Origin: Pseudomonas denitrificans (nom. rej.)
GTDB lineage: Bacteria; Pseudomonadota; Gammaproteobacteria; Pseudomonadales; Pseudomonadaceae
Direction: 5' to 3'
NCBI RefSeq assembly: GCF_008807415.1
Contig: NZ_CP043626.1
Location: 2,914,001 to 2,978,000, forward strand
Length of the DNA: 64,000 nucleotides
The notes below the pieces were generated by a model. The model made no database searches, was not told the origin of the DNA, and saw nothing but the letters and a program-made list of their open reading frames with translations. Positions 45,612-54,793 of the stretch are shown here, piece by piece. The translations under genes and the position numbers were made by a program. Position 1 is the stretch's first letter, and each line of letters opens with the position of its first letter.

Positions 45612-45792
45612 CTCTCTCGATCCGTAACGGGGCAGGTTTCGACTGGCCTCTCGCCAGCGGCCGAGCAGCGCCGATGGCGCGGGCGCCGGGATAGGGCCAT
45701 GGCTATCAGGCAGAGGGATTGGCGTGGCAAGCGGCACGGTGGCGGCCTCGTCGCAGGATCATCTTCCTTGGACGAGACGGCGCCGGTAGTCG

Positions 45793-45800
45793 GGTTAACC
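45793..45800 (-). promoter_or_regulatory. GGTTAACC box upstream of sbrI, possible ECF -35 element
   Basis: On the minus strand GGTTAACC is followed by CGTC 13 bases later and again 18 bases later. ECF promoters usually have AACC with CGTC about 16-17 bases on, so the match is imperfect. Possible autoregulated sbrI promoter. Confidence 0.3.
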
Positions 45801-45900
45801 GTCGACAAGCATTGACCCAGGAGAGGGCTCCGACCGCGATGGTATCCGGCGCGCTGCGGACCTGTCGCGGACAGAACCCGCCACTGCGCAAGCCGGACAC

Positions 45901-47340
45901 TTACGCGGCGATCAGCTCCTCCTGGCAGAGCTGGCAGGCCAGCATGCCAAGGGTCATGATCGCCCGCTCCGCCTCGCGGTCCCAGGGGATGCCACAGGTC
46001 AGGCGCAGGCAGTTGTTGAACTGCTCGGTATTACTGAAGATCAGCCCCGGCGCGATGCTGATGCCCTGCTCCAGCGCGCGTACGTGCAGCTCCTTGGTGT
46101 TCACCTTGGCCGGCAGGCTGACCCAGAGGATGAAGCCGCCCTTGGGCCGGGTCATCTGCGTGCCTTCGGGGAAGTACTGCTGCACTGCCAACTGGTAGGC
46201 GGTCATGTTCTTGCGGTACTCCTGGCGGATGTAGCGCAGATGCCGGTCGTAGCCGCCATTTTCCAGGTACGCCGCCACGCCCATCTGGGTGACGGTGCAC
46301 GCCGAATGCGTGGTGAAGGTCTGCAGGCGGCGGATTTCCTCCTGGTAGCGCTCGGTGATGATCCAGCCAATGCGCACGCCGGGGGAAATGGTCTTGGAGA
46401 AACTCGAGCAATACACCACGCGGCCATCACGGTCGTGGGCCTTGAGCGCCTTGGTCTGGCCCTGGTCGAACATCAGTTCGCCGTAGATATCGTCCTCGAT
46501 CACCCCGATGTTGTGCTCGGCGGTGAGCTTGAGCAGCGCTTTCTGGCGGTCCTCAGGAATGGTGCCGCCCAGCGGGTTGCTCAGGCGCGCGGTCAGCACC
46601 AGCGCCTTGATGGGCCACTGGTTGGCGGCCAGTTGCAGGGCCTCCAGGCTGATGCCGGTCAGCGGGTCGCTGGGGATCTCGATGACCTTGAGGCCGAGGA
46701 TGTCGGCCAACTGCAGCAAGCCGTAGTAACTCGGCGACTCGGTGGCGATCAGGTCGCCCGGGCGGGTCATCACGCGCAAGGCCATATGGATGGCGTCCAC
46801 GCAGCCATGGGTGATGGTCACCTGGGTCGGGTCGACCACCACGCCGGCGTCACGCATGCGGATCGCCACCTGGCGACGCAGCGGCTCGTAGCCGGGGCTG
46901 AACATGTAGCTGAAGGCGCGCGGGCTGGAGAATCGCGTGACCTTGGCCAATTGCTGGTGCAGCGCGCGAACCGGGAGGTAATCCACATGCGGCACGGCAG
47001 CCCCCAGCGGAAACACGCCTTCGCGGCGCGCTTCGGCGAGCACCTGGTTGATGATGCTGCTGCGCGTGACCAGGCCGGGCCGCTCGACTCGGGCGATGTC
47101 CGGGGTCGAAGCTGTCAGCGCCGGCGTGCGGTGTACGTAGAAACCGGACTGCGGGCGCGCGCGGATCAGCCCCTGGTCTTCGAGGGTGGCGTAGGCCTGG
47201 AGCACCGTGGCATGGCTGACGTTGAGCTGGGTGCTCAGCTTGCGCACGGACGGCACGCGCTCGCCCGGCTGGTAGACACCACGGCGGATGTCTTCCGCCA
47301 GTTGCTGGGCGATGCGCTGGTACAGCAGCAGATTGGACAT
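45901..47340 (-). CDS. MocR-type GntR/aminotransferase transcriptional regulator
   Basis: 479 residues from ATG 47340 (GAGGG ribosome site; ATG 47349 is the alternative). N-terminal GntR winged helix (LAEDIRRGVYQPGERVPSVRKLSTQLNVSHATVLQAYATLEDQGLI is the core region), linker, and fold type I aminotransferase domain from about 110. The PLP lysine lies in YCSSFSKTISPGVRIGWI. Ligand not known. A palindrome upstream (47390-47405) could be its own operator. Neighbour of the LuxR-type gene on the same strand. Confidence 0.92.
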   Translation of the reverse strand: MSNLLLYQRIAQQLAEDIRRGVYQPGERVPSVRKLSTQLNVSHATVLQAYATLEDQGLIRARPQSGFYVHRTPALTASTPDIARVERPGLVTRSSIINQVLAEARREGVFPLGAAVPHVDYLPVRALHQQLAKVTRFSSPRAFSYMFSPGYEPLRRQVAIRMRDAGVVVDPTQVTITHGCVDAIHMALRVMTRPGDLIATESPSYYGLLQLADILGLKVIEIPSDPLTGISLEALQLAANQWPIKALVLTARLSNPLGGTIPEDRQKALLKLTAEHNIGVIEDDIYGELMFDQGQTKALKAHDRDGRVVYCSSFSKTISPGVRIGWIITERYQEEIRRLQTFTTHSACTVTQMGVAAYLENGGYDRHLRYIRQEYRKNMTAYQLAVQQYFPEGTQMTRPKGGFILWVSLPAKVNTKELHVRALEQGISIAPGLIFSNTEQFNNCLRLTCGIPWDREAERAIMTLGMLACQLCQEELIAA

Positions 47341-47389
47341 GACGGCCATCCCTCGGTCATTGAACCGAAACAGTAGCCAAAAAGTGCAA

Positions 47390-47405
47390 ACTGTTCCAGA
47401 ACAGT
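47390..47405. promoter_or_regulatory. candidate MocR operator
   Basis: Palindrome ACTGTTC-CA-GAACAGT, 50 bases upstream of the MocR start, with a related AACAGT at 47370 and ACAGTT at 47425. MocR proteins commonly bind CTGT..ACAG sites near their own gene. Inference. Confidence 0.55.
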
Positions 47406-47446
47406 CGGAGGCATTCCGTCCGATACAGTTACGCCGCCCTGCCCGC

Positions 47447-48082
47447 TCAGATCTCCCCGAGCCAGTCCAGCAGCCCCGCCACCACCAGTTGCGCGTCGGT
47501 GGTCAGGCCGAGCTTCTGCATGGCGTTGCGCTTGTGGGTGCTGATGGTGGAGACACTGCGGTTGGTCCGCTCGGCGATTTCCCCCACCGTGGCGCCATGG
47601 GCCAGGCGGCGGATGATATCGATCTCGGTCGGGCTCAGCGGCTTGCCGGTATGGCGCGGCGGTCGCAGCATCGGATCGATGTAGGTCTCGCCCTTGCGGA
47701 TGCGGGCGATGGCGTCGTCCAGCAGGCTCAGCGGGTTGCGCTTGCAGACATAGCCCACGGCGCCGCACTTGACCGCTGCGGTCGCCAACAGTGGCGCGCC
47801 CATGACCGAGTAGACCAGTACAGGTACTTCCGGATGGTGGCGCTGCAGCCATTCGATCAGGTGCACGCCGTCACGCCCACGGGCGCCGGGCAGCGCCAGC
47901 TCGACAATGGCCAGGTCGACCTCGGGATGGGCAGTGAGCACATCCAGCAGGCTGTCGGTGTCGCTGACGAAGGCTTTCACCTGCGCCAGTTCGCGCTCCA
48001 GCAGATAGCGTTCCAGACCCCAACCGATCATCGGTTGCGGGTCCGCCACGATTACATTGAAAAGCTTCTTTTCCGATGACAT
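47447..48082 (-). CDS. LuxR-family protein with degenerate receiver domain
   Basis: 211 residues. An N-terminal REC-like domain (1-125) and C-terminal LuxR helix-turn-helix (about 145-205, LSPTEIDIIRRLAHGATVGEIAERTNRSVSTISTHKRNAMQKLGL). The phosphorylation site is altered: the phospho-Asp position is Glu61 (AIVELALPG) and the second acidic pocket residue is Pro15 (ADPQP). Ser92 and Lys114 are kept. The protein is therefore probably phosphorylation-independent or fixed in an active-like state. No kinase gene adjacent. Confidence 0.88.
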   Translation of the reverse strand: MSSEKKLFNVIVADPQPMIGWGLERYLLERELAQVKAFVSDTDSLLDVLTAHPEVDLAIVELALPGARGRDGVHLIEWLQRHHPEVPVLVYSVMGAPLLATAAVKCGAVGYVCKRNPLSLLDDAIARIRKGETYIDPMLRPPRHTGKPLSPTEIDIIRRLAHGATVGEIAERTNRSVSTISTHKRNAMQKLGLTTDAQLVVAGLLDWLGEI

Positions 48083-48176
48083 CTCGTTCTCTCGTCTACA
48101 GCTCCCCTGAGGGGATTAGTCGCACTTGGCTATTTTCGCCAAGCTGCCACTCGAAAGATTTCGAGATCCCCCTGAC

Positions 48177-48209
48177 AAAAAACCCCGGAGCCGAGGCTTC
48201 CGGGGTTTT
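48177..48209. terminator. rho-independent terminator
   Basis: AAAACCCCGGA / TCCGGGGTTTT stem (48179-48189, 48199-48209) around a GCCGAGGCT loop region. Between the minus-strand OmpA lipoprotein and the LuxR gene promoter; the minus-strand T tract comes from A6 at 48177, so it ends the LuxR-proximal side or the OmpA gene's upstream readthrough. Confidence 0.8.
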
Positions 48210-48234
48210 CCTGTGACGGGATATTGCGAAGGGA

Positions 48235-49062
48235 TCAGCGTTCGGCGCCGAGCTGGCCCTTCTCATCGGAGAAGACGATCTCCACCCGGCGATTCTGCGC
48301 GCGCCCCAGCGACGAGGCGTTGTCCGAGATCGGATAGGCCTCGCCATAGCCCTGCACCTGCACGCGTTTCTCGTCCACACCCAGGTCGGTCAGCGCGTCA
48401 GCCACGGCCTGCGCGCGATCCTTGGACAGCTGCAGATTCTGCTCGCGGTCGCCTTCGCCGTCGGTGTAGCCCTCGATGCGGATCACCCGGCGCGGGTTGA
48501 GCTGGAGGAACTGCACCAGCTTGAGCACGGTGCGATTGGCGGCGGGCTTGAGGTCCGCTTCGCCGCTGTCGAACAGCACGTCGCCGAGGGTCAGCACCAG
48601 GCCTCGCTCGGTTTCGTTGGTGGCGAGGCTGACCATCTGCTGCTCCAGCCACTTGCTCTGTTCCTGCACGTTGAGCAGGCGTGCTTCGCGCATCGCCAGC
48701 TGCAGGCGCTCGCGCTCCATCTGCTGCTTGCCCAGGCGCTCCTGGTTCAGCGCCAGGTTGCTGTGCTCGCGAGCGATCTCGCTGTAGCGCTGGCTGAGGT
48801 AGGAGTACTGCAGTACGTCGTCACTGCTGCCCCAGTAGTTGGACAGACGCTCGGCACGGGCCAGCGACTCGCCGGCGCGGATCACATCCTTGGGCGCACT
48901 GCGCAACACCGAGGAGTCTTCCTTCACGGCCTGGAACTGCAGGCGGGCCTGCTCCAGGGACTTCTCGCTGAGCTGGCTGTTGGCGCAGCCGGCCAGCAGC
49001 GCGACGGCGGAAAGAGCCCCCAGCCACGAGGAGCTACGGCGCAACAGTTGTGCGGAAGTCAT
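48235..49062 (-). CDS. OmpA-family lipoprotein with DUF4398 region
   Basis: 275 residues. Signal with lipobox ALLAGC (lipidated Cys26). A helical middle (DUF4398-like, rich in R/E/Q, about 30-150) precedes a C-terminal OmpA peptidoglycan-binding domain: LTLGDVLFDSGEADLKP, VIRIEGYTDGEGDREQNLQLSKDRAQAVADAL, GYGEAYPISDN, RAQNRRVEIVF with the conserved Asp/Arg that bind diaminopimelate. Starts by 4-base ATGA overlap with the upstream DUF4398 gene. Confidence 0.92.
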   Translation of the reverse strand: MTSAQLLRRSSSWLGALSAVALLAGCANSQLSEKSLEQARLQFQAVKEDSSVLRSAPKDVIRAGESLARAERLSNYWGSSDDVLQYSYLSQRYSEIAREHSNLALNQERLGKQQMERERLQLAMREARLLNVQEQSKWLEQQMVSLATNETERGLVLTLGDVLFDSGEADLKPAANRTVLKLVQFLQLNPRRVIRIEGYTDGEGDREQNLQLSKDRAQAVADALTDLGVDEKRVQVQGYGEAYPISDNASSLGRAQNRRVEIVFSDEKGQLGAER

Positions 49063-49418
49063 TGCACTTCTCCCAACTGTTTGCGCAGGCGGTTGATGCT
49101 CTTGCTCTGCTCGGCCAGTTGCTCGGCGCTCTTGCGCGTCAGCTCCTTGCCCTCGGCCAGGCGGGCGTCGAGCTCGGCCTGTTCGGCGAGCTGCCGGGCC
49201 TTCTTGTTCGAGCCGACTGCCAGGGCGCCCCTGGCGGCCTGGTACTTGTCCTCGGCGAGCTTGAGCTCGGCCACGTCATCGGTCGCACCCACGGCCTTGG
49301 CCTGTTCCAGCGCCTGCTCGGTGAGGCGCATCTGTTCGTTGGGTGCCGGGTCGTTCGTCGCACAGCCGGCCAATGCAAACAAAGCCAGGCCGGCGACCAT
49401 CATCCGTCGATTGATCAC
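49059..49418 (-). CDS. DUF4398 lipoprotein
   Basis: 119 residues from GTG 49418 (ATG at 49403 is the alternative). Lipobox ALAGC with Cys19, then a helical coiled-coil-prone region (LTEQALEQAKAVGATDDVAELKLAEDKYQAA). The same helical signature occurs in the middle of the OmpA protein encoded just downstream, so the two may pair. Function unknown. Confidence 0.85.
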   Translation of the reverse strand: MINRRMMVAGLALFALAGCATNDPAPNEQMRLTEQALEQAKAVGATDDVAELKLAEDKYQAARGALAVGSNKKARQLAEQAELDARLAEGKELTRKSAEQLAEQSKSINRLRKQLGEVQ

Positions 49419-49431
49419 GAAATCTATTGTC

Positions 49432-50259
49432 CTACTCGGTGGGAGTGCTGGCAGGCTGAAGCTGCTGGGCCTTCCAGCGGGCCAGGTTGTCCTGCAGCAG
49501 GCGCTGCGGGACTCCGGCGGCCGTCAATTCTGTCATTTTTTTTGCCAGTTGTCCGCGCAGCCACGGGTCATTGCAGGCCGAGTTGTGCGCTACGGTCAGG
49601 TACAGACCTTCGCTGGAGATCGGCGGTTCCAGCGGCTGCAGGTCGTCGGCCATGCCGAGGGTATCGGCGACTGCCAGGCCGGGGTAGTGCTCGTAGATCA
49701 CATAATCCGAGCGCTTGAGCAGCAGTTTCTGGAAGGCCTGGGTCAGGCTCGGCACCTCTTCCAGGGTCAGCTCCTGCTTGGCGAAGCTGTCGAAGTCCGG
49801 GCCGAAGCTGTTGTTCACCAGGGTGCCGCCCTTCAGGCCGCGCAGGTCGTCACGACCGGTATAGGGCGTGGTGGCGTCCTTGCGCATCCACACCACGTTG
49901 TCGGTGGTGAGGAAGGCCGGATGGATGTAGTCCATGGTCTCCAGGCGCGGCGGCGTGAGGAAGGCACCGGCAATCAGGTCGACCCGACCCAGCCGCGCCT
50001 CTTCCTGAGCACGCGCCCAGGAACCGGTGTAGATCACCCGGATATTCACCCCGACCGCCTTGCCGATCTGCTCCAGCAGGTCGGCGTTGGCGCCGATCAG
50101 GCGCTCCGGCTGCGCTGGGTCGCGCCACAGGTAAGGCGGGTATTCCGGATTGCCGGTGGCCACCAGGCGTTCGCACTTGCCAGCCGCGGAACCGGCCAGG
50201 GGAATGGAGAAAGTCACCAGCAACAGCGCCGCACGGATCAGCGTGGAGCAATCAGGCAT
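49432..50259 (-). CDS. periplasmic amino-acid-type substrate-binding protein (SBP_bac_3)
   Basis: 275 residues from ATG 50259. Signal peptide 1-26 (ends AGSAA). The SBP core LVATGNPEYPPYLWRDPAQPERLIGANADLLEQIGKAVGVNIRV is the classic start; RVDLIAGAFLTPPR, TLVNNSFGPDFDSF follow. No permease or ATPase gene is near, so it may be an orphan sensor or scavenging protein. Lies downstream of the alpha/beta hydrolase, divergently from it. Confidence 0.88.
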   Translation of the reverse strand: MPDCSTLIRAALLLVTFSIPLAGSAAGKCERLVATGNPEYPPYLWRDPAQPERLIGANADLLEQIGKAVGVNIRVIYTGSWARAQEEARLGRVDLIAGAFLTPPRLETMDYIHPAFLTTDNVVWMRKDATTPYTGRDDLRGLKGGTLVNNSFGPDFDSFAKQELTLEEVPSLTQAFQKLLLKRSDYVIYEHYPGLAVADTLGMADDLQPLEPPISSEGLYLTVAHNSACNDPWLRGQLAKKMTELTAAGVPQRLLQDNLARWKAQQLQPASTPTE

Positions 50260-50356
50260 CGGTAGTCTCGCTCGCCAGAAGAAAGAACGGCCATGCTTAG
50301 AGCCGCAAAATGCTAGCGTAAAGCACACCGACCCGATTTGGTAATAAGGACTTCTC

Positions 50357-51304
50357 ATGAAGAAAGCCCTTCTGGCCCTTCTCCTGGCGATAGCCGTCAC
50401 CGCTGGCGTGCTCTACGCCTTCCCCTCCACCCTGCTGGCGACCGCGCAGTACGTCGAAAGCGCCCGCGCCCGGCTGTCCACCAACAGCCTGCAGGTCGAC
50501 GACCTCGACATCACCTACTACGAGGGCGGTCCGGATAAGGCCCAGACCATCCTGCTGATCCACGGCTTCGGCGCCGACAAGAGCAACTGGCCGCGTTTCG
50601 CTCGCTTCCTCACCAAGGACTATCACGTCATCGCGGTCGACCTGCCGGGCTTCGGCGACAGCAGCAAACCTGCGAACATCAGCTACGACGTCGGCACCCA
50701 GGCCGAGCGCCTGGCGGATTTCATGCGCGAACAGGGCATCGGCCGCTTCCACGTGGTCGGCAACTCCATGGGCGGGCATATCGCCGCACTGCTGGCCGCG
50801 CGGCATCCGCAGGAAGTGCTGTCGGTCGGCCTGTTCGACAATGCCGGCGTCATCGCACCGCACCCGAGCGAGCTGTTCGAGCGCCTCAAGAACGGCGAGA
50901 ACCCGCTGGTGCTGCGCTCGGTAGACGACTTCCCAACCCTGCTCGACTTCGTCTTCGTGCAGAAGCCGCCGCTGCCGTCGCGGCTGCAGGACTATCTGGC
51001 GGAACGCTCGCTGGAGCGCAGCGCGTTCAACGGCATGGTCTTCCAGCAGCTACGTGAGCGCTATATCCCGCTGGAACCCGAGTTGCCGAAGATCACTGCG
51101 CCGACCCTGCTGCTGTGGGGCGACCGCGACCGCGTACTGGACGTTTCCAGCATCGATGTGATGAAGCCGCTGCTGAAGAAACCCAGCGTGGCCATCCTGC
51201 GCGATTGCGGCCACGTGCCGATGATCGAGCGCCCGGAGGAAACCGCCCGCCTCTACCTGGACTTCCTCCGGCGCAATCACACGCCCGTGACCGCATCGAA
51301 CTGA
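50357..51304 (+). CDS. alpha/beta hydrolase
   Basis: 315 residues. An N-terminal hydrophobic segment (1-21) anchors or exports it. Oxyanion HGFGADKSNW at about 72-81, nucleophile elbow GNSMGGHIA (Ser about 138), acid WGDRDRVLDVSS, His in DCGHVPMIERPEE. Esterase/lipase-like; no lid. Homologue sits beside fabV in P. aeruginosa. Substrate not known. Confidence 0.9.
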   Translation: MKKALLALLLAIAVTAGVLYAFPSTLLATAQYVESARARLSTNSLQVDDLDITYYEGGPDKAQTILLIHGFGADKSNWPRFARFLTKDYHVIAVDLPGFGDSSKPANISYDVGTQAERLADFMREQGIGRFHVVGNSMGGHIAALLAARHPQEVLSVGLFDNAGVIAPHPSELFERLKNGENPLVLRSVDDFPTLLDFVFVQKPPLPSRLQDYLAERSLERSAFNGMVFQQLRERYIPLEPELPKITAPTLLLWGDRDRVLDVSSIDVMKPLLKKPSVAILRDCGHVPMIERPEETARLYLDFLRRNHTPVTASN

Positions 51305-51319
51305 AGCAGGCTGGAAAAC

Positions 51320-51347
51320 AGAAACGGCGCCCGAAGGCGCCGTTTCT
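51320..51347. terminator. bidirectional rho-independent terminator
   Basis: AGAAACGGCGCC / GGCGCCGTTTCT perfect 12-bp stem with CGAA loop between the convergent hydrolase and fabV genes. Confidence 0.9.
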
Positions 51348-51359
51348 ACTGGGGCAAAC

Positions 51360-52556
51360 TCAGAGCTGGATCAGATTCGGAATCTGCACGTCCGGATTGA
51401 CGTCCTGCTCATAGTCCACGCCAGCGATCTCGAAGCCGAAGAGTCGCAGGAACTCGGACTTGTAGCCGGTGAAGTCGGTCAGCTGGTACAGGTTCTCGTT
51501 GGTCACCTTGTTCCACAGGTCCTTCACGGTGTCCTGCACATCCGGCTGCAGTTCCTTGTAGTCGGCGCGCAGGCGACCATCGGCGTCCAGGTGCGGCTCG
51601 GCTCCGTACAGGCTTTCACGGAACAGGCCGTCGACCTGCTCGATGCAACCTTCGTGGGTGCCCTTCTCCTTCATCACCTTGAACAGCAGCGACAGGTACA
51701 GCGGCATCATCGGGATGGCCGAGCTGGCCTGGGTGACCACGGCCTTCAACACGGAAACACGAGCGTCACCACCGGTGGCGGCGAGTTTCTCGCGAATCCC
51801 CAGGACCTTCTGGTCCAGGTCCTTCTTGGCGGCGCCGATGGAGCCGTTCCAGTACAGGTCGTGGGTGATTTCTTCGCCCAGGTAGGTGAAGGCGGTGGTC
51901 TTGGCGCCATCGGCCAGCACACCGGCTTCCTGCAGGGCGTCGATCCACATCTGCCAGTCTTCACCGCCCATGACCGCGACGGTGTTGGCGATTTCCTCAG
52001 GCGTCGCCGGCTCCATCACGCTTTCCTTGATCACTTCCTTGTCGGTGTCCAGACCACGGAAGTTGACCGCCTTGCCCACCGGCTTGAGCACGGAGTTGAA
52101 GACCTCGCCGGTCTTCGGGTGGGTACGGCGCGGAGCGGCCAGGCTATAGACGACCAGGTCGACCTTGCCCAGGTCCTGCTTGATGGTGTCGATGGTGACT
52201 TTTTTCACTTCATCGGAGAAGGCGTCGCCGTTGATGCTGCGCGCATACAGGCCCTTGGCCTTGGCGAACTTCTCGAAGGCAGCGGAGTTGTACCAGCCGG
52301 CAGTGCCCGCCTTGGTCTCGCTGCCGGGACGCTCGAAGAACACGCCCAGAGTGTCGGCGCCGGCGCCAAAGGCGGCGCTGATGCGCGCGGCCAGGCCGTA
52401 GCCGGTGGAGGAACCGATGACCAGGACCTTCTTCGGACCGTTGGCGATGGGGCCGTGCGCCTCGACGTACTCGATCTGTTCCTTGACGTTGGCTTCACAG
52501 CCGGTCGGGTGGGTAGTGACGCAGATGAAGCCACGCACGCGCGGTTTGATGATCAT
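51360..52556 (-). CDS. fabV: enoyl-ACP reductase FabV
   Basis: 398 residues from ATG 52556 ([20 protein letters not shown], the usual start). Reduces trans-2-enoyl-ACP with NADH in fatty acid synthesis and gives triclosan resistance in P. aeruginosa. The NAD site [17 protein letters not shown]8K catalytic motif [24 protein letters not shown]. Length matches the family exactly. On the minus strand a TACAAT -10 is at 52614-52619. Confidence 0.97.
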   Translation of the reverse strand: MIIKPRVRGFICVTTHPTGCEANVKEQIEYVEAHGPIANGPKKVLVIGSSTGYGLAARISAAFGAGADTLGVFFERPGSETKAGTAGWYNSAAFEKFAKAKGLYARSINGDAFSDEVKKVTIDTIKQDLGKVDLVVYSLAAPRRTHPKTGEVFNSVLKPVGKAVNFRGLDTDKEVIKESVMEPATPEEIANTVAVMGGEDWQMWIDALQEAGVLADGAKTTAFTYLGEEITHDLYWNGSIGAAKKDLDQKVLGIREKLAATGGDARVSVLKAVVTQASSAIPMMPLYLSLLFKVMKEKGTHEGCIEQVDGLFRESLYGAEPHLDADGRLRADYKELQPDVQDTVKDLWNKVTNENLYQLTDFTGYKSEFLRLFGFEIAGVDYEQDVNPDVQIPNLIQL

Positions 52557-52727
52557 GAAAACCTCGGTAGCCAGGTGTCGATTGAACACATTCAGGAACT
52601 GGAGACGTCGCGCATTGTAGATGAGACACCTTCGCCGGTGGACTTCTCGGCAAAGATTCGTGACCAATGGGTCATCGGCGCAGCAGAACGCTCATTTCCC
52701 GAGAAAAATCAGGGACCTGAAATGAAA

Positions 52728-52751
52728 GAACCCGCCACGGAGGGCGGGTTC
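52728..52751 (-). terminator. rho-independent terminator after etfA
   Basis: GAACCCGCC / GGCGGGTTC stem with ACGGAG loop, 21 bases beyond the etfA stop; the following minus-strand sequence TTTCATTT is only partly T-rich. Confidence 0.75.
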
Positions 52752-52771
52752 CTTCAACAAGCGGATCGGGC

Positions 52772-53701
52772 TCAGATGGCCTTTTCCAGCTCCGGTACGG
52801 CTTCGAACAGGTCGGCGACCAGGCCGTAGTCGGCAACCTGGAAGATCGGCGCCTCTTCGTCCTTGTTGATCGCAACGATCACTTTCGAGTCCTTCATGCC
52901 CGCCAGGTGCTGGATGGCGCCGGAGATACCGACGGCCACGTACAGCTGCGGAGCGACGATCTTGCCGGTCTGGCCGACCTGCATGTCGTTCGGCACGAAG
53001 CCGGCGTCAACGGCAGCGCGGGAAGCGCCGACGGCAGCGCCCAGCTTGTCAGCCAGGGAGTAGAGGATGCTGAAGTTGTCGCCATTGCCCATGCCACGGC
53101 CGCCGGAAACGACGATCTTGGCAGCGGTCAGTTCCGGACGGTCGGACTTGGCCAGTTCCTCGCCCACGAAGGCGGACTTGCCAGCATCGGCCGGACCGGA
53201 AACAGCTTCAACAGCGGCGGAGCCACCTTCGGCAGCAACGGCGTCGAAGCCGGTGCCACGCACGGTGATGACCTTGACGGCGGCCGAGGACTGCACGGTA
53301 GCGATGGCGTTACCGGCATAGATCGGGCGCTTGAAGGTGTCGGCGCTGACCACTTCGATGATCTCGGAGATCTGGTCGACGTCCAGCAGAGCGGCGACGC
53401 GCGGCAGGAAGTTCTTGCCGTTGGTGGTGGCGGCGGCCAGCACGTGGCTGTAACCCTTGCCGAGCTCAGCGATCAGCGGAGCGACGTTCTCCGGCAGCTG
53501 GTGAGCGTAGGCAGCGTTGTCGGCGACCAGCACCTTGGAAACACCGGCGATCTTGGCAGCGGCTTCAGCCACGCCACCGACGTTCTGGCCAGCGACCAGG
53601 ACAGCGATGTCACCACCGATCTTCTGCGCAGCGGCAACGGTGTTCAGAGTGGCAGCGCCCAGTGCGCCGTTGTTGTGCTCAGCGATTACCAGGATAGCCA
53701 T
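52772..53701 (-). CDS. etfA: electron transfer flavoprotein alpha subunit
   Basis: 309 residues. FAD-binding ETF subunit that collects electrons from acyl-CoA dehydrogenases such as AtuD. The C-terminal FAD domain is intact: [66 protein letters not shown]. Its ATG overlaps the etfB stop by one base (TGATG), so it is co-translated with etfB. Confidence 0.97.
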   Translation of the reverse strand: MAILVIAEHNNGALGAATLNTVAAAQKIGGDIAVLVAGQNVGGVAEAAAKIAGVSKVLVADNAAYAHQLPENVAPLIAELGKGYSHVLAAATTNGKNFLPRVAALLDVDQISEIIEVVSADTFKRPIYAGNAIATVQSSAAVKVITVRGTGFDAVAAEGGSAAVEAVSGPADAGKSAFVGEELAKSDRPELTAAKIVVSGGRGMGNGDNFSILYSLADKLGAAVGASRAAVDAGFVPNDMQVGQTGKIVAPQLYVAVGISGAIQHLAGMKDSKVIVAINKDEEAPIFQVADYGLVADLFEAVPELEKAI

Positions 53702-54450
53702 CAGATTACTTTCGCCTCGTTCTTCAGTTTCTCGACCAGTTCGGCAACGGACTTGACCTTGATGCCAGCGCTACGGGCAGCCGGAGCTTCGACTTTCACG
53801 GTCTTCACGGTGGAAGCGGTGGAAACGCCCAGGGCGTCCGGGGTCACCACGTCCAGCGGCTTCTTCTTCGCCTTCATGATGTTCGGCAGCGACGCGTAGC
53901 GCGGCTCGTTCAGGCGCAGGTCGGTGGTGACGATTGCCGGCAGGTTCAGGGCAACGGTCTGCAGGCCGCCGTCGATTTCACGGGTGACGTTGACCTTGTC
54001 GCCAGCGACTTCGACCTTGGAGGCGAAGGTGCCCTGGGCGTAGCCGGTCAGCGCAGCCAGCATCTGGCCGGTCTGGTTGTTGTCGCTGTCGATGGCCTGC
54101 TTGCCGAGGATGACCAGCTGCGGCTGCTCTTTGTCGACGAGGGCTTTCAGCGACTTGGCGATGGCCAGGGAGCTCAGTTCTTCGTTGGTTTCAACGAGGA
54201 TGGCGCGATCAGCACCCAGAGCCAGCGCGGTACGCAGTTGCTCCTGGGCAGCGGTCGGGCCGACGGAGACCGCAACGATCTCGGTGACGACGCCTTTCTC
54301 TTTCAGGCGTACGGCCTCTTCCACGGCGATTTCGCAGAAGGGGTTCATGGACATCTTGACGTTGGCGAGATCGACGCCGGAGTTGTCCGCCTTGACGCGG
54401 ACCTTGACGTTATAGTCAACCACTCGTTTGACAGCTACAAGAACCTTCAT
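53701..54450 (-). CDS. etfB: electron transfer flavoprotein beta subunit
   Basis: 249 residues from ATG 54450 ([19 protein letters not shown] start). Binds AMP and pairs with EtfA. Signature [75 protein letters not shown]. The recognition loop near the C-terminus is present. Confidence 0.97.
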   Translation of the reverse strand: MKVLVAVKRVVDYNVKVRVKADNSGVDLANVKMSMNPFCEIAVEEAVRLKEKGVVTEIVAVSVGPTAAQEQLRTALALGADRAILVETNEELSSLAIAKSLKALVDKEQPQLVILGKQAIDSDNNQTGQMLAALTGYAQGTFASKVEVAGDKVNVTREIDGGLQTVALNLPAIVTTDLRLNEPRYASLPNIMKAKKKPLDVVTPDALGVSTASTVKTVKVEAPAARSAGIKVKSVAELVEKLKNEAKVI

Positions 54451-54648
54451 GGATTCCTCGTTTTTCTCCGGTGAATAGGAATGTCGCCAGACAGGCCTGG
54501 CCGGTAGTGCACGCCATCTGCGACTACATCCAGCGCAACGCGACCGCAAAACCGCAGGTATCTTGACTGCATCGACCGGGCGGGTCAATACACGAAAATA
54601 CCCCTTCATAAGCCGCGGACCCCGATTCTATCAGGGTTACACGCGATT

Positions 54649-54662
54649 CAAACAAACGTTTG
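54649..54662. promoter_or_regulatory. PsrA/fatty-acid-regulator-like operator
   Basis: CAAACAAACGTTTG fits the CAAAC-N2-4-GTTTG form bound by PsrA in pseudomonads, and lies inside a 12-base perfect palindrome ACAAACGTTTGT (54652-54663). It is about 55 bases upstream of the etfQO -10 element and about 200 bases from the etfB start, so it could control both directions. Confidence 0.7.
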
Positions 54663-54681
54663 TATTGCGTTCGATAAAGGG

Positions 54682-54711
54682 TTTAGATATAGCAACAGGT
54701 CTAGCTATAAT
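54682..54711 (+). promoter_or_regulatory. etfQO sigma-70 promoter
   Basis: Perfect -10 TATAAT at 54706-54711 and a weak -35 TTTAGA at 54682-54687 with 18-base spacing. Predicted start near 54718, about 75 bases before GTG 54794. Confidence 0.65.
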
Positions 54712-54793
54712 GCGCCCCGCTCTTACTGGGTGGGGGCACGCCCATCCCAATACCTACAAAATACCCAGAGCCTTGATTCAGGAGAGATCGATA

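Larger units (their letters stand above)
54451..54793 (+). other. divergent regulatory region between etfBA and etfQO
   Basis: 343 bases without a gene. It holds the etfQO promoter and a PsrA-type palindrome, listed separately. The 80 bases next to etfB contain no other motif I can support. Confidence 0.6.

Noticed and set aside
45612..45900. Extra N-terminal extension of sbrI up to 45737
   Set aside because: GTG start without ribosome site and a Pro-rich sequence not found in sigma factors; conserved part begins after 45611.
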